Counted from the first letter of the stretch, positions 9,929 through 18,679 are shown. The stretch is 64,000 nt of DNA from Stenotrophomonas maltophilia R551-3 (GCF_000020665.1 NC_011071.1:2842501-2906500), one strand, 5' to 3'. A program made the numbers and translations. The notes: generated from the letters alone by a model not told the origin.

Positions 9929-10456
9929 TCAGCTGATGCGCCACGCGGGCAGGCGCTCGCTGCGCTTCCAGATGGAAGGCGCGAAGCCGATCAGCACCAC
10001 CGACGCCAGCCACTTCGGTGAGGTATTGAGCAGTGTCGAGGTGAGCGAACCATCGACGGGGGCGGCCATTTCCTGCCACGGGTTGTAGCCCAGGTAGACG
10101 ATGCTGCCAGCCCACCACAGCAACGCTAGGCCGATGCCCACCAGCAGCAGGGCCAGCGTGCGGCAGGTCCATCGTTGCGAGGTGGTGCCCCATTCGCGGG
10201 ATACTGCCACCAGAAGGCCCACCACCAGCAGCGAAATCAGGGCCACCAGGCCGATATCGACCTTATGCCCGATGCGCTCATAAGTGCAGGCGCGGCAGTC
10301 TGTCTCTTCAGCTGCGACGGCAGCTTCGGTGCTATCTGCCTGCCCAGCCGCTGCGGGTGCCGACTGCGCCAGCGCTGCAAACGGCATCAACACCGCCAGC
10401 AGCACCATCATGGTCCAACGAAACAACGTCCTGTTGCTGTGTGTAGCGACATCCAT
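9929..10456 (-). CDS. Membrane protein of unknown function with an N-terminal signal or anchor
   Basis: The protein has 175 residues. I do not recognise a family. It starts MDVATHSNRTLFRW followed by a hydrophobic segment ending AALAQSAPA, which looks like a signal peptide. The next segment has a CRAC motif (ETDCRACTYE). Three further hydrophobic stretches follow (VDIGLVALISLLVVGLLVAV, TLALLLVGIGLALLWWAGSIVYLGY, WLASVVLIGFAPSIW). The start was chosen because GAGGAAGAG lies just upstream of the ATG at 10456; the open frame continues upstream but without such a site. The gene 116 bp upstream on the same strand is also a membrane protein, so the two may work together. Confidence 0.7.
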   Translation of the reverse strand: MDVATHSNRTLFRWTMMVLLAVLMPFAALAQSAPAAAGQADSTEAAVAAEETDCRACTYERIGHKVDIGLVALISLLVVGLLVAVSREWGTTSQRWTCRTLALLLVGIGLALLWWAGSIVYLGYNPWQEMAAPVDGSLTSTLLNTSPKWLASVVLIGFAPSIWKRSERLPAWRIS

Positions 10457-10572
10457 GCGCTCTTCCTCGTCAGTGGTGGTTGAAGCCGGACCACATTCTG
10501 TGGCCTCGGCGCGGATCATAGCGCAGGGTCGGCCAGGAACGAAAAACTGGGCTCGGCCATCCACATGGGCCG

Positions 10573-11352
10573 CTACAGCGCCCGAAATGCCTGGGCCAGA
10601 CTGACTGCACCTGGTGCCAGCTCCTGTGCGAGCCATCCAACAACGGTGAAAAACACCAGCAACCCGAGCAACGGCCAGATCGTATGCGACACGCATACCC
10701 GCCACCAGCCTTGCTGCTGCATGCCCTGCATGCGCCGGTACAGGCCACCGGCAATGGCTGCATCCACCAGCAGCTCGGCCATCAGCACCGGTGCCGACCA
10801 CACCACCCACACGCTGGCCAGCAGAACGGTCGCCGCCAGTGCGACGATGCCGAGAATCGCCAGCAGTGGCAGGCCGGCTTCGTCTTCGGCCAACCCGGTC
10901 AACGGCAGCTCTCCGGCATCACCAGCGATCACCGGCGCCGACTCATTCCACGAGGCCGACGCACCACCGCCGCCGGAACGGCCACCGACGCCGCTCCACG
11001 GTGATTCCACGGCACTTCCACGAGGCGATGGGCTACCACTGCCCAGATCCGGCGACAGGCCATCCAGCACGTTGTCCCAGCGCCAGCGGATCCAGATCCA
11101 CATCAGCAGCAGGAATACGCCATACGCCAGCAGCACGGCCATCGGGTAGCGCAGCAGCATCGCGTCGATACCGGCCAGTCGCAGCAGGTGCGAGGCAAGG
11201 AAACCGGCCGCACCGGTCAGGGCCACGATCAGCGCCATCTGCAGGCGCGGCCAGCCGTGTTGCTGCAGATCCTGCCGCGCGCGCACGACTTCGCTGCCGC
11301 GGTTCAGCGGCAATTTCAGTGGGCCGCGGGAAAAGTGGCCAGAGCGCTTCAT
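10573..11352 (-). CDS. Multi-pass membrane protein, unknown function
   Basis: The protein has 259 residues. Two hydrophobic helices occupy residues about 38-90 (MALIVALTGAAGFLASHLLRL and YPMAVLLAYGVFLLLMWIWI). A glycine/serine-rich cytoplasmic-looking linker follows (SGVGGRSGGGGASASWNES), then at least two more membrane segments (LPLLAILGIVALAATVLLASVWVVW and TIWPLLGLLVFFTVVGWLAQEL). I do not recognise the family. It precedes the 9929-10456 gene on the same strand and may form an operon with it. Confidence 0.7.
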   Translation of the reverse strand: MKRSGHFSRGPLKLPLNRGSEVVRARQDLQQHGWPRLQMALIVALTGAAGFLASHLLRLAGIDAMLLRYPMAVLLAYGVFLLLMWIWIRWRWDNVLDGLSPDLGSGSPSPRGSAVESPWSGVGGRSGGGGASASWNESAPVIAGDAGELPLTGLAEDEAGLPLLAILGIVALAATVLLASVWVVWSAPVLMAELLVDAAIAGGLYRRMQGMQQQGWWRVCVSHTIWPLLGLLVFFTVVGWLAQELAPGAVSLAQAFRAL

Positions 11353-11557
11353 GCCGCCGCCAGTGGGCGGGAGACATCGCGGTCAGGGAACTCGGGAACC
11401 TTATGTTGCATGCGGACATCCTTGCCGAGCACGCGTAGGTGGTGATGGGCGGATTCTAGCGCGATGGGGCCCCGGATCCATCACCCACGGGCCGGACTGG
11501 TGCCTGCCTTGTACCCGCGCGCCAGCGGCTGGATTATGATTTTCCACCAGAAAAAGT

Positions 11558-11881
11558 ATGCGCCGCGGCATGCACGCCTCCCAGTTCACCCGCTCCACCG
11601 CCCTCGTGATGTTCGTTCCAATGATTGGCCTCGCCGGTTGGGGTTCGTGGTTTGGTAGCCACTGCTTCAGCGATGGCTGCCTCGGCGTCCTGGTGGCATG
11701 GCTTGCCGCCGTGGTTACCTTCGCGGTGCAGGCGTTGCTGGTACTCCCGGTACATGCCTGGGTCATCAAGCGGCAGGGAGCGCCCGCCTCCCGCAGCTAC
11801 CTTCGTTGGTTGGGCGCGTCGGCCATCGCTGCCCTCCTGCCGATCTTGCTCGGCTGGGGCTACATGATCGTCTTCAGATGA
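11558..11881 (+). CDS. Small membrane protein, unknown function
   Basis: The protein has 107 residues and three hydrophobic segments (ALVMFVPMIGLAGWGSWF, CLGVLVAWLAAVVTFAVQALLVLPVHAWV, WLGASAIAALLPILLGWGYMIVF), arranged like a small three-helix inner-membrane protein with short polar loops. No family was recognised. Start is uncertain: ATG at 11558 or 11570, neither with a strong Shine-Dalgarno. It lies alone between oppositely oriented genes. Confidence 0.6.
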   Translation: MRRGMHASQFTRSTALVMFVPMIGLAGWGSWFGSHCFSDGCLGVLVAWLAAVVTFAVQALLVLPVHAWVIKRQGAPASRSYLRWLGASAIAALLPILLGWGYMIVFR

Positions 11882-11915
11882 CCAGCTACGCGTCTCCCAC
11901 ACACGGATAGCCGGA

Positions 11916-12491
11916 TCAAGGCCGCGCGGCGGCCTTCAGCAACTGCGCGGCCACCTGGTCGAACGGGGCGATGTCCTGCAGTGCGCGGCACATCGCCACC
12001 GCACCTTCCACACTGGCAATCACCAGACTGGCCAGCCCACCCGCGGCGGCCGGATCGTGTCCGTCGGCGACGAACGCTGCGGCCAGATGGCCGTGCCAGC
12101 GCATGAACACTTCAGCAGCTGCCGCACGGGGCTGGCTCGGCACGGCCTCCACCGGCTCCTCAACCGCAGCGGCCAACACCGGGCAGCCAGCGCGGAACCC
12201 GGAGCGCAGCAGGCGCTCGCGCCACATCGTCAGGAACTGCTGCAGGCCCTGCACTGCCCCGCCCTTCAGCAGCTCCACCAGCAACGCTTCGACCTTGTCG
12301 CCGGCCATATGGGTGGCGCGCGCCAACAGCTCCTGCTTGCCGCCGGGAAAGTGGTGATAGGTGGAGCCAAGCGGTGCCTCGGCCAGCTTAGTGACCTCAC
12401 GGATGCTGGTGGCATTGAGACCCACGCGCGCCAGCATCTGTGCCGCAGCATCAATCACGCGTTGTGGCGCATCAGAGGGACGCGGGCTCAC
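11916..12491 (-). CDS. TetR/AcrR-family transcriptional regulator
   Basis: The protein has 191 residues with an N-terminal helix-turn-helix (RVIDAAAQMLARVGLNATSIREVTKLAEAPLGSTYHHFPGGKQELL), the standard TetR DNA-binding core. The C-terminal domain (SGFRAGCPVLAAAVEEP) resembles the LmrA/YxaF-like subgroup. I chose the GTG at 12491 because AAGGAG lies just upstream and because the operator-like repeats then stay outside the coding region. It is divergent from the thioesterase gene at 12561 and very likely represses that gene and itself through the repeats at 12510-12557. Confidence 0.88.
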   Translation of the reverse strand: MSPRPSDAPQRVIDAAAQMLARVGLNATSIREVTKLAEAPLGSTYHHFPGGKQELLARATHMAGDKVEALLVELLKGGAVQGLQQFLTMWRERLLRSGFRAGCPVLAAAVEEPVEAVPSQPRAAAAEVFMRWHGHLAAAFVADGHDPAAAGGLASLVIASVEGAVAMCRALQDIAPFDQVAAQLLKAAARP

Positions 12492-12509
12492 GGCAGGCTC
12501 CTTGCCAGG

Positions 12510-12557
12510 ACAGTCGTCATAGATTAGCGTACCGACGATTCTATAACAGTCGTCATA
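12510..12557. promoter_or_regulatory. Putative TetR operator repeats
   Basis: ACAGTCGTCATA occurs twice as a direct repeat, at 12510-12521 and 12546-12557, 36 bp apart. The second copy is part of an imperfect palindrome, TATAACAGTCGTCATA (12542-12557, with symmetry TAT-n-AC-4-GT-n-ATA). The site fills the 69-bp gap between divergent start codons, where autorepressor operators of this family usually sit. Confidence 0.6.
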
Positions 12558-12560
12558 ACC

Positions 12561-13106
12561 ATGAATCTCTGGTTCCGCCTGCTCCACCTGCTGCTGTGCA
12601 GCCTGTTCCGGCCCAAGCTGGAGGCCCCGTTCGGGGTCTCGCGTCTGCAGTTCCGGGTACTGCCCAATGATCTGGACAGCAACCTGCACATGACCAACGG
12701 CCGCTACTGGAACATCTTCGACCTGGGCCGGCTGGACCTGATCCTGCGCATGGGCCTGGGCCGGGTGGCGCTGCGCGAGAAGTGGGCACCGATCGTCGGC
12801 GCCGGCACCATCCAGTTCCGCCGCGAGCTGAAGCCGTTCCAGCGCTTCACCCTGGAAACGCGGCTGGTGGGCTGGGTCGGCTCGCGCGGCATCATGGAGC
12901 AGCGCGTGCTGATCGGGGCCGAGCAGAAGATCGCCACGCGCGCGCTGCTGGTCACCGGCATCTACGACCGCCGCGCGCGGCAGTTCCTGGGCATGCCGAA
13001 GATGATGGAAGCGATCGGCGTGGTCGCCCCGCCGTCGCCGCCGCTCAGTGCAGCCGCCGAGGCGCTGCTGGCTGCCGATGCGGCGTTGAAACAGGACGAC
13101 GCCTGA
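12561..13106 (+). CDS. Acyl-CoA thioesterase-like hotdog-fold protein
   Basis: The protein has 181 residues. The segment DLDSNLHMTNGRYWNIFDLGRLDL is typical of 4-hydroxybenzoyl-CoA thioesterase-like (4HBT_2/THEM6-like) proteins, which hydrolyse or bind acyl thioesters. The substrate is unknown. It is divergent from, and probably regulated by, the TetR gene. It ends just before a convergent deiminase gene. Confidence 0.8.
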   Translation: MNLWFRLLHLLLCSLFRPKLEAPFGVSRLQFRVLPNDLDSNLHMTNGRYWNIFDLGRLDLILRMGLGRVALREKWAPIVGAGTIQFRRELKPFQRFTLETRLVGWVGSRGIMEQRVLIGAEQKIATRALLVTGIYDRRARQFLGMPKMMEAIGVVAPPSPPLSAAAEALLAADAALKQDDA

Positions 13107-13112
13107 GGCGCA

Positions 13113-14246
13113 TCAGCCTACCTTCGGCATGTTCTTGGTCACGCAATGGATGCCGCCACCACCACCCGCGATGGCATCGATATCCACCTGCTCGATCACG
13201 CGGCCGGGATACATGTCTTCCAGTAGTTCGCGGCAGAATCCATCGGCTTCGTCGTCACCGAACTGCGGCGCGACCACCGCGCCATTGATCGGCAGGTAGT
13301 TGATGTAGCCCATCGCCAGATCATTGTTGTCGCGGGTATGCACGTTGTCGCGCCCGTCCAGCGGCGGCGGCAGCGTATGCACCTGCAGGCGACGGCCATC
13401 GGCATCGGTGGCCCCGCGCAGAATCCGCAGATGCTCGCGGGTCAGATCGTAATCGTAGGACTCCGGATCGTTGTCCAGATTGGCGATCACCACGCCCGGG
13501 CGTACGAAGCGCGCATAGAAATCCACGTGCGCATCGGTGATGTCCTTGCCGGCGATACCGGGCAGCCAGATCACCTTGCGCACACCCAGGTGATGTTTCA
13601 GCTCGGCCTCGATATCCGCGCGCGACCAGTCCGGATTGCGGTTGCGGTTGACCCAGCAGCTTTCGGTGAGGATGGCCGTGCCGTGGCCGTCGACTTCGAT
13701 GCCTCCGCCCTCGCCCACCAGATCGCTTTCCAGCAGCGTCGCACCGGTCACCTGCGCCAGCCACGGCGCCAGCGCGCCATCGTTGCGCGCGCTCTGCTTG
13801 CCACCCCAGCCGTTGAAGTTGAAGTCGACCAGGCCCAGGCCGCCCTTGTCATTGGTGACGAAGCAACCACCGTAATCGCGCACCCAGATGTCATCCAAGG
13901 GCACGTCCAGGAACTCGATGTTGTCACGGCCACAGCGATCCTGCGCCTGCTTCAACTGCGCCGGACGGCACAGCACGCTGATCGGCTGGTGGCGCGCGAT
14001 GGTACGGGCCAACCGCGCCACGGCGGTGTTCACCGCATCGGCTTGCGCGCCCCACACCCGCGGCTGCGCGGCGAAGGCAAGGAACACGCGTTCCTGTGGG
14101 CCGTGCTCGTCCGGCATGCGCCAAGTCCCCGCACCTGGCCCTGCTGCAGCCACGCGACCCGGCAGCCCGGCCAGGCCCAGAGCAGCCAGGCCGCCAAGGC
14201 CGGCGGCGCCCGCCAGCTGGGTGAGGAAGTGACGACGGTTGCTCAT
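13113..14246 (-). CDS. Exported agmatine deiminase/peptidylarginine deiminase-family protein
   Basis: The protein has 377 residues. The mature part matches the agmatine deiminase (PAD_porph) family: LDVPLDDIWVRDYGGCFV, VGEGGGIEVDGHGTAI, DAHVDFYARFV and the C-terminal GGGGIHCVTKNMP, which supply the catalytic Asp, His and Cys. It begins with a twin-arginine signal (NRRHFLTQLAGAAGLGGLAAL), so it should be exported folded, which is unusual for agmatine deiminase (normally cytoplasmic, agmatine to N-carbamoylputrescine). It could therefore act on a periplasmic guanidino compound or peptide arginine. Start at 14246 is supported by GGAG eight bases upstream. The divergent LysR gene is the likely regulator. 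Confidence 0.88.
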   Translation of the reverse strand: MSNRRHFLTQLAGAAGLGGLAALGLAGLPGRVAAAGPGAGTWRMPDEHGPQERVFLAFAAQPRVWGAQADAVNTAVARLARTIARHQPISVLCRPAQLKQAQDRCGRDNIEFLDVPLDDIWVRDYGGCFVTNDKGGLGLVDFNFNGWGGKQSARNDGALAPWLAQVTGATLLESDLVGEGGGIEVDGHGTAILTESCWVNRNRNPDWSRADIEAELKHHLGVRKVIWLPGIAGKDITDAHVDFYARFVRPGVVIANLDNDPESYDYDLTREHLRILRGATDADGRRLQVHTLPPPLDGRDNVHTRDNNDLAMGYINYLPINGAVVAPQFGDDEADGFCRELLEDMYPGRVIEQVDIDAIAGGGGGIHCVTKNMPKVG

Positions 14247-14351
14247 GACAGGCTCCATGGCCGGTGTGGGATGGGCGCTATGCTGCGCTTGCCGACACAT
14301 AAGAACAAACGATAGATTCAGGCATCAATTGAACAGTTTTACTTATTTGAA

Positions 14352-15236
14352 ATGCTCAAGCACTGGCCACCACTGAACGCCCTGCGGGGTTTCGAGGCCG
14401 CCGCCCGGCTCGGCAGTTTCCACCGTGCGGCAGAGGAACTGCACCTGACCCAGTCGGCCATCAGCCAGCAGATCCGGGGACTGGAGGCGTCGCTGCAGCA
14501 GCCGCTGTTCTTCCGGCAGGGCCGCAGTGTCACCCTCACCGACGCCGGCATCGACCTGCTGGAAACAACGCAGGCGCTGCTGCGGCAGCTGGCCAGCGGC
14601 ATCCGCCGGCTCGATCAGTACCGCAAGCCCAATCAACTGATCGTCAACACCAGCCCGGCCTTCGCCCGACACTGGCTGGTGCCACGCCTGGCCGGGTTCC
14701 ACCGCCTGCACCCCGACGCCGATCTGTGGTTGCTGACCAGCGAGGAAGCGCCGGACATGACCACGCAGACGCTGGACGTAGCGGTACGTGATGACCTCGA
14801 CTCACAGGCGCAGTGCCAGCATCGCGTGCTGCTGCAGGATCGTCTCTATCCAGCCTGCCATCCGGCCCTGCTCGCCACACCGGCGCACGAACGCCTCACC
14901 CTGCATGGCGAGCGCGAGATGGACTGGAGCCAATGGCAGGTACAGGGTGGCGCCGATGTCGGCCAGCGCCGCGAGGGAATGAATTTCTCCGAGCCTGGGC
15001 AACTATTGGATGCCGCGTGCCAAGGGCTGGGTATCGCCTTGGTCAGCGAGCTGCTGGCAGCCCGAGCCTGCGAACAAGGCCTGCTGCAACCATTGGATGA
15101 TGCACGCGTGCGCGGCCCACGCTGGAGTTGGCTGGTACATGAGGAGAGTGCAGCCGATCCGCTGGTGATCAGTTTCTGCGAGTGGTTGTTGGCAAGCCTG
15201 CCCGGCGGAGCTACTTCTGCTGCAGCGCGCGCTTGA
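14352..15236 (+). CDS. LysR-family transcriptional regulator, GcvA-like
   Basis: The protein has 294 residues. The N-terminal helix-turn-helix is FEAAARLGSFHRAAEELHLTQSAISQQIRGLEASLQQPLFFRQGR, and the rest is a substrate-binding domain of the GcvA/AmpR type. The 105-bp gap to the divergent deiminase gene is relatively AT-rich and is the natural place for a LysR box. The 3' end overlaps the end of the convergent SGNH hydrolase gene by 26 bp. Confidence 0.9.
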   Translation: MLKHWPPLNALRGFEAAARLGSFHRAAEELHLTQSAISQQIRGLEASLQQPLFFRQGRSVTLTDAGIDLLETTQALLRQLASGIRRLDQYRKPNQLIVNTSPAFARHWLVPRLAGFHRLHPDADLWLLTSEEAPDMTTQTLDVAVRDDLDSQAQCQHRVLLQDRLYPACHPALLATPAHERLTLHGEREMDWSQWQVQGGADVGQRREGMNFSEPGQLLDAACQGLGIALVSELLAARACEQGLLQPLDDARVRGPRWSWLVHEESAADPLVISFCEWLLASLPGGATSAAARA

Positions 15237-15996
15237 CCGCCGCCTCGGCCAACGGCGCCATCACCGCATAGCCCTTCGCCGTAGGATGCACGCCGTCCTC
15301 CGCCAACTGCGGGTCCAGTCCGCCGATCGCATTGGCCATCGGCGTGTAGTAGTCCAGATAGACCAGCTGCTGTGCATCGGCATAGCGCTTCAACGCCGTG
15401 TTCAATGCACGCACCTTGGGCGCAGGTGCTGTGCCCGGCAGCCACGGGTAATCGCTGACCGGCAGCACTGATGCCAGCACCACGGCGATGCCATGTGCAC
15501 GGGCCAGGTCCACCACCGCGTGCAGGTTGTCTTCGATCATCGCCTGCGTGGATGGTCCGGTGTTGCCTGCAATGTCGTTGGTGCCGGCGAGGATCACCAC
15601 CACCTGTGGTTTCAGTGCCAGCACGTCCTGCGGGAAACGCACCAGCATCTGCGCCGTGGTCTGGCCGCTGATGCCGCGGTTGAGCCAGCCCTTGCCGGGG
15701 AAGAAACCGGCACTGCCCTCCCTTCCCCAGCCTTCGGTGATGGAGTCGCCGAAGAACACCACGCGCGGCTGGCCCGGCGCCGCCGCAGGCAGTTGCGCGT
15801 TGGCATCACGATAGCGTTGCAGCTCCGGCCAATCGGCCAGGCGCTGCTGCATGAAGCGCACTTCGTCGGGACGAAGCTGGTCAATGGGCGTCTGCAGCAG
15901 CGGATTGACCGCACTCGTTTCAGCGTCTACGGCCGCAGTCAAGGCGATCCCAAGGACCATGGCGGCAACGCTGGCAAGCACAACAGGAATACGCAT
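15211..15996 (-). CDS. Exported SGNH/GDSL-family hydrolase
   Basis: The protein has 261 residues with a signal peptide (VVLASVAAMVLGIALTAAVDA). The SGNH blocks are clear: Ser in FFGDSITEGW, Gly in NRGISGQTTAQM, Asn in LAGTNDIAGNTG, and the Asp/His pair in EDGVHPTAKGYAVM. It should be a periplasmic or secreted esterase/lipase or acylhydrolase; the substrate is unknown. The ATG at 15996 has GGGAGAG upstream. Its last 26 coding bases overlap the convergent LysR gene. Confidence 0.9.
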   Translation of the reverse strand: MRIPVVLASVAAMVLGIALTAAVDAETSAVNPLLQTPIDQLRPDEVRFMQQRLADWPELQRYRDANAQLPAAAPGQPRVVFFGDSITEGWGREGSAGFFPGKGWLNRGISGQTTAQMLVRFPQDVLALKPQVVVILAGTNDIAGNTGPSTQAMIEDNLHAVVDLARAHGIAVVLASVLPVSDYPWLPGTAPAPKVRALNTALKRYADAQQLVYLDYYTPMANAIGGLDPQLAEDGVHPTAKGYAVMAPLAEAAVKRALQQK

Positions 15997-16044
15997 GGAG
16001 CTCTCCCAAGACACGGGCCCCCAGTCTAGCGCCCTGCCCTGCGC

Positions 16045-17004
16045 TCAGCGTGCAGCCGTACGCGCCGCCACACCCGTGACTTTCGCCGGCATCCACATGC
16101 CCGGCGTCCAGCCGCTGGCGGCCAGGATCGCCTTCGGGTTGTCCTGCTGGATCAGCGCGCGCACCGCGCCCCGCTTGTCCTTGGCCTGCAGGTAATAGGC
16201 CTTGGCGATGCGGTAGCCCACCCAGTAACCCAGGTCATAGGGCTCCTGCGAGCCCGGCTTGTAGTTGTACAGCCACGGCGACAGATCGGTGCTGTCCAGA
16301 TCCAGCGCGAACGCGCTTTCGATATGCACTTCCCGGCCGCGCGTCCACGCCGCGTGGCGCCCATTGCCGACGTTGCCGGAAATCAGTTCGGTGATGAACT
16401 CGGCGATGCCTTCGCCCAGCGACACGCGCAGCACGGTCGCGCGCGGATCTCCCGGTTCGAAGTCGCTCAGGCCGGTCTGCTGGATGTGCACGTACTCGTG
16501 TGCGATCACGTGCACGAAGCGGTCCTGCACATTGGGATTCATGAAGTCGGCCGCGCACAGCGCTTCCAGGCCGATGATCACCCCACTCTTCGAGGTCAGC
16601 CCCACAGGCCGGCCACGGCCCACTGCGATGGTCACCGGCGGGAACCGGGTCTGCGGGTAGATCGCCTGCAGGTTGGCGAACACCTGTACCAGGCGCTGCT
16701 TGACCGCCGGCAGCTCGGCCAGGCAGCTTCGCCCCTGCGCATACAGCTCGGGCTGGCTGGCAATGGACTCGGCCATCCGTTCGGGAGTGACCCGACGCGC
16801 CTTGGCCAGCTCGGCCAGGCCCGTCGAACCTTCGGCCATGTATCCACGCAGCTGCGCAATGCTGGGCTTACCGCCGGCACTATCGTAAAGCGCATAGAAA
16901 CGACTGACATCCTCGGTGAGGATCTGCGGCCCCGCCGGAACTGCCGCCGTGGCCACGCCCATCGCCCCGGCACAGGCCAGGGCCAACAGGCCGCGCAGTA
17001 TCAT
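16045..17004 (-). CDS. Exported zinc-metalloprotease-like protein (HExxH)
   Basis: The protein has 319 residues with a signal peptide (LRGLLALACAGAMGVATAAV). HVIAHEYVHIQQTG carries an HExxH zinc motif, followed by SLGEGIAEFITELISG, which could supply the third ligand. This layout resembles DUF2268-type putative Zn-dependent proteases. A cluster of aromatic residues (SPWLYNYKPGSQEPYDLGYWVGYRIAKAYY) follows. The ATG at 17004 sits eight bases after GGAG; another ATG at 17010 is too close to it. Confidence 0.75.
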   Translation of the reverse strand: MILRGLLALACAGAMGVATAAVPAGPQILTEDVSRFYALYDSAGGKPSIAQLRGYMAEGSTGLAELAKARRVTPERMAESIASQPELYAQGRSCLAELPAVKQRLVQVFANLQAIYPQTRFPPVTIAVGRGRPVGLTSKSGVIIGLEALCAADFMNPNVQDRFVHVIAHEYVHIQQTGLSDFEPGDPRATVLRVSLGEGIAEFITELISGNVGNGRHAAWTRGREVHIESAFALDLDSTDLSPWLYNYKPGSQEPYDLGYWVGYRIAKAYYLQAKDKRGAVRALIQQDNPKAILAASGWTPGMWMPAKVTGVAARTAAR

Positions 17005-17148
17005 GGACATCGCTCCGTCCTTGGTGGAGTGCATGCGAAGCGCGCAATCTATCACTCCGCACGGCCAACCGCAGCAGGCGGATGCGGGCACCCCGGCGCT
17101 GTGCCAGACTCGCTTTGGCACCTGCCACGGAAGATGGAGCACCGCACG

Positions 17149-18132
17149 ATGATGATCGTTCCCGCGTACTGGGCCGAAGCCCGCCTGCAGGCTCGTTTCC
17201 GCGGCCGGCCGGTGGTCGTGCGCCGCTTCGGCTGGTCCGATGAGGGCCCTGCCGAGGCCCAGGGACATGCCGACCGCCGCGCCAATGAAGCCCTCAATGC
17301 CATCCTCGCCGGGCAGGTGCTGCCGCGTCGCGAAGTGCGCAGCAACTACGGCGTGGAGGGCGTGCCGATCCGCGAGCAGATCGTGCTGCGCGACGGCGAC
17401 GTCATCATCACCCGCAACAGCTATGGCGCACTGTGCCTCAACAGCCCGGACGTACTGTTCGCCGACATCGACCATGCGCAGCCGCCAGCCGGCTGCGTGA
17501 TGCCGGCCATCGTTGCGGCGGTCGTGCTGCTTGCCGGCGCCGTCACCGGCACGCTGCTGTGGCATTGGCTGGTGGGACTGGTGCTGGGCGTGGCCGCGGT
17601 GGTTCTGGTCAATGCGGCATTGCTGATGCGCCGCAGGCAGCGCCTGGCCGCTGCCGGCGGTGCTGAAGGGCTTGCGCTGAAGCGCGTGAAAGCCTTCAGC
17701 GAACAACACCCCGACTGGCATCTGCGCGCCTACCGGACGCCTGCGGGACTGCGCGTACTGGCGATGCATGCCACGTTCTCCCCGGAGGACGAGCAGCTGC
17801 AGGCATTCTTCAAGGCACTGGGCACCGATACCCTGTACGCGCGCATGTGCCGGCTGCAGCATTGCTTCCGTGCGCGACTGACACCGAAGCCGTGGCGCGT
17901 CGGCCTGAAGTACCGCATCCGCCCGCCAGTGGCCGCGTGGTCATCCGAACAGGCCAACAATCCGGATCGACTGGCCTGGATTGCCGAGTACGAAAAAAAG
18001 AGCGCCGGCTTCGCAGCCTGCGCTTATCTACGCAGTTTCGGCGATACCACCCGGGTGCATGCCAAGGCCGAGCACGTGCGCGACCTGCATGACCGGATGT
18101 CGCACGCGCAGGACCGCCTACCGCTGGCGTGA
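17149..18132 (+). CDS. Membrane protein of unknown function with soluble N- and C-terminal parts
   Basis: The protein has 327 residues. An N-terminal soluble region (1-115) is followed by two adjacent transmembrane helices (about 117-135 and 138-160), and a soluble C-terminal region of about 165 residues contains VKAFSEQHPDWHLRAYRTPAGLRVLAMHATFSP. No family was recognised with confidence. The long open frame extends upstream through the opposing protease gene. I start it at ATG 17149, nine bases after GGAG, because the upstream extension is antisense to a better-supported gene. Confidence 0.78.
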   Translation: MMIVPAYWAEARLQARFRGRPVVVRRFGWSDEGPAEAQGHADRRANEALNAILAGQVLPRREVRSNYGVEGVPIREQIVLRDGDVIITRNSYGALCLNSPDVLFADIDHAQPPAGCVMPAIVAAVVLLAGAVTGTLLWHWLVGLVLGVAAVVLVNAALLMRRRQRLAAAGGAEGLALKRVKAFSEQHPDWHLRAYRTPAGLRVLAMHATFSPEDEQLQAFFKALGTDTLYARMCRLQHCFRARLTPKPWRVGLKYRIRPPVAAWSSEQANNPDRLAWIAEYEKKSAGFAACAYLRSFGDTTRVHAKAEHVRDLHDRMSHAQDRLPLA

Positions 18133-18142
18133 GGGCGGGTGC

Positions 18143-18463
18143 TCAGTCAGCGCTCTGCACGAACGGCTGCCCTGCCAAGGTAGTGCCCAGCCGCACCGTG
18201 ATCTGTTGACCGTCCTTTTCGAAGGTCGTCGCACACTGCTTTCCGTCCTTCTGGCATCCGACTTCCGGAAAGCCCTCCAGCGACTCCGGCGCGCCCTGCG
18301 CGGGCTTCGCCTGCCAGCCTGCGGCGTCCAGCAGGCGCTTGGCCTTGGCATAGGGCATGCCGGCGACGATGCCCAATTGCGTCAGCTCAGCAGGAAACGA
18401 CTGAGCATATGCCGTTGAAACCAGGGCCAACGACAACGTTGCAGCAAGGAGAATGGCTTTCAT
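18143..18463 (-). CDS. Small periplasmic protein, unknown function
   Basis: The protein has 106 residues with a clear signal peptide (MKAILLAATLSLALVSTAYA). The mature part of about 86 residues includes GIVAGMPYAKAKRLLDAAGWQ, a pattern seen in small secreted Xanthomonadaceae proteins, and two cysteines (GCQKDGKQCATTF) that could form a disulphide. No function can be assigned. Confidence 0.72.
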   Translation of the reverse strand: MKAILLAATLSLALVSTAYAQSFPAELTQLGIVAGMPYAKAKRLLDAAGWQAKPAQGAPESLEGFPEVGCQKDGKQCATTFEKDGQQITVRLGTTLAGQPFVQSAD

Positions 18464-18596
18464 TGCACCGACCTGGAACGAGCGATCAGGTTCAGCCTAG
18501 ACCATTTGCGTGGCGTGCGAATGTGCCGGTAACACGTCGTTACCGAGTCTCCACAGTTGATTGCAAAGCACGTGCATCTGTTTACATGCGAACAGC

Positions 18597-18620
18597 AGCC
18601 GAGCATGGGCTCGGCTCTAC
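18597..18620. repeat. SMAG palindrome, single copy, with an intact IS110 target
   Basis: AGCCGAGCATGGGCTCGGCT is followed by CTAC, the same subtype that the IS110 element interrupts. The 14-mer CTCGGCTCTACATG at 18610-18623 is a second unoccupied copy of the reconstructed target. It sits in the 216-bp gap between two minus-strand genes. Confidence 0.85.
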
Positions 18621-18632
18621 ATGATGCAGGAA

Positions 18633-18650
18633 GGCCGCCCTGAGGCGGCC
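18633..18650 (-). terminator. Stem-loop after the S9 peptidase gene
   Basis: GGCCGCC (18633-18639) and GGCGGCC (18644-18650) form a perfect 7-bp stem with a 4-base loop just beyond the peptidase stop codon. On the minus strand only TTCCT follows, so termination may be weak or Rho-assisted. Confidence 0.55.
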
Positions 18651-18679
18651 CTCTGCAACGCAGTCGCGCAAGCTCGACT

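Noticed and set aside
16324..17148. Long upstream extension (275 codons) of the 17149-18132 gene
   Set aside because: It is antisense to the HExxH exported protein, whose signal peptide and zinc motif are convincing. High GC keeps many antisense frames open.
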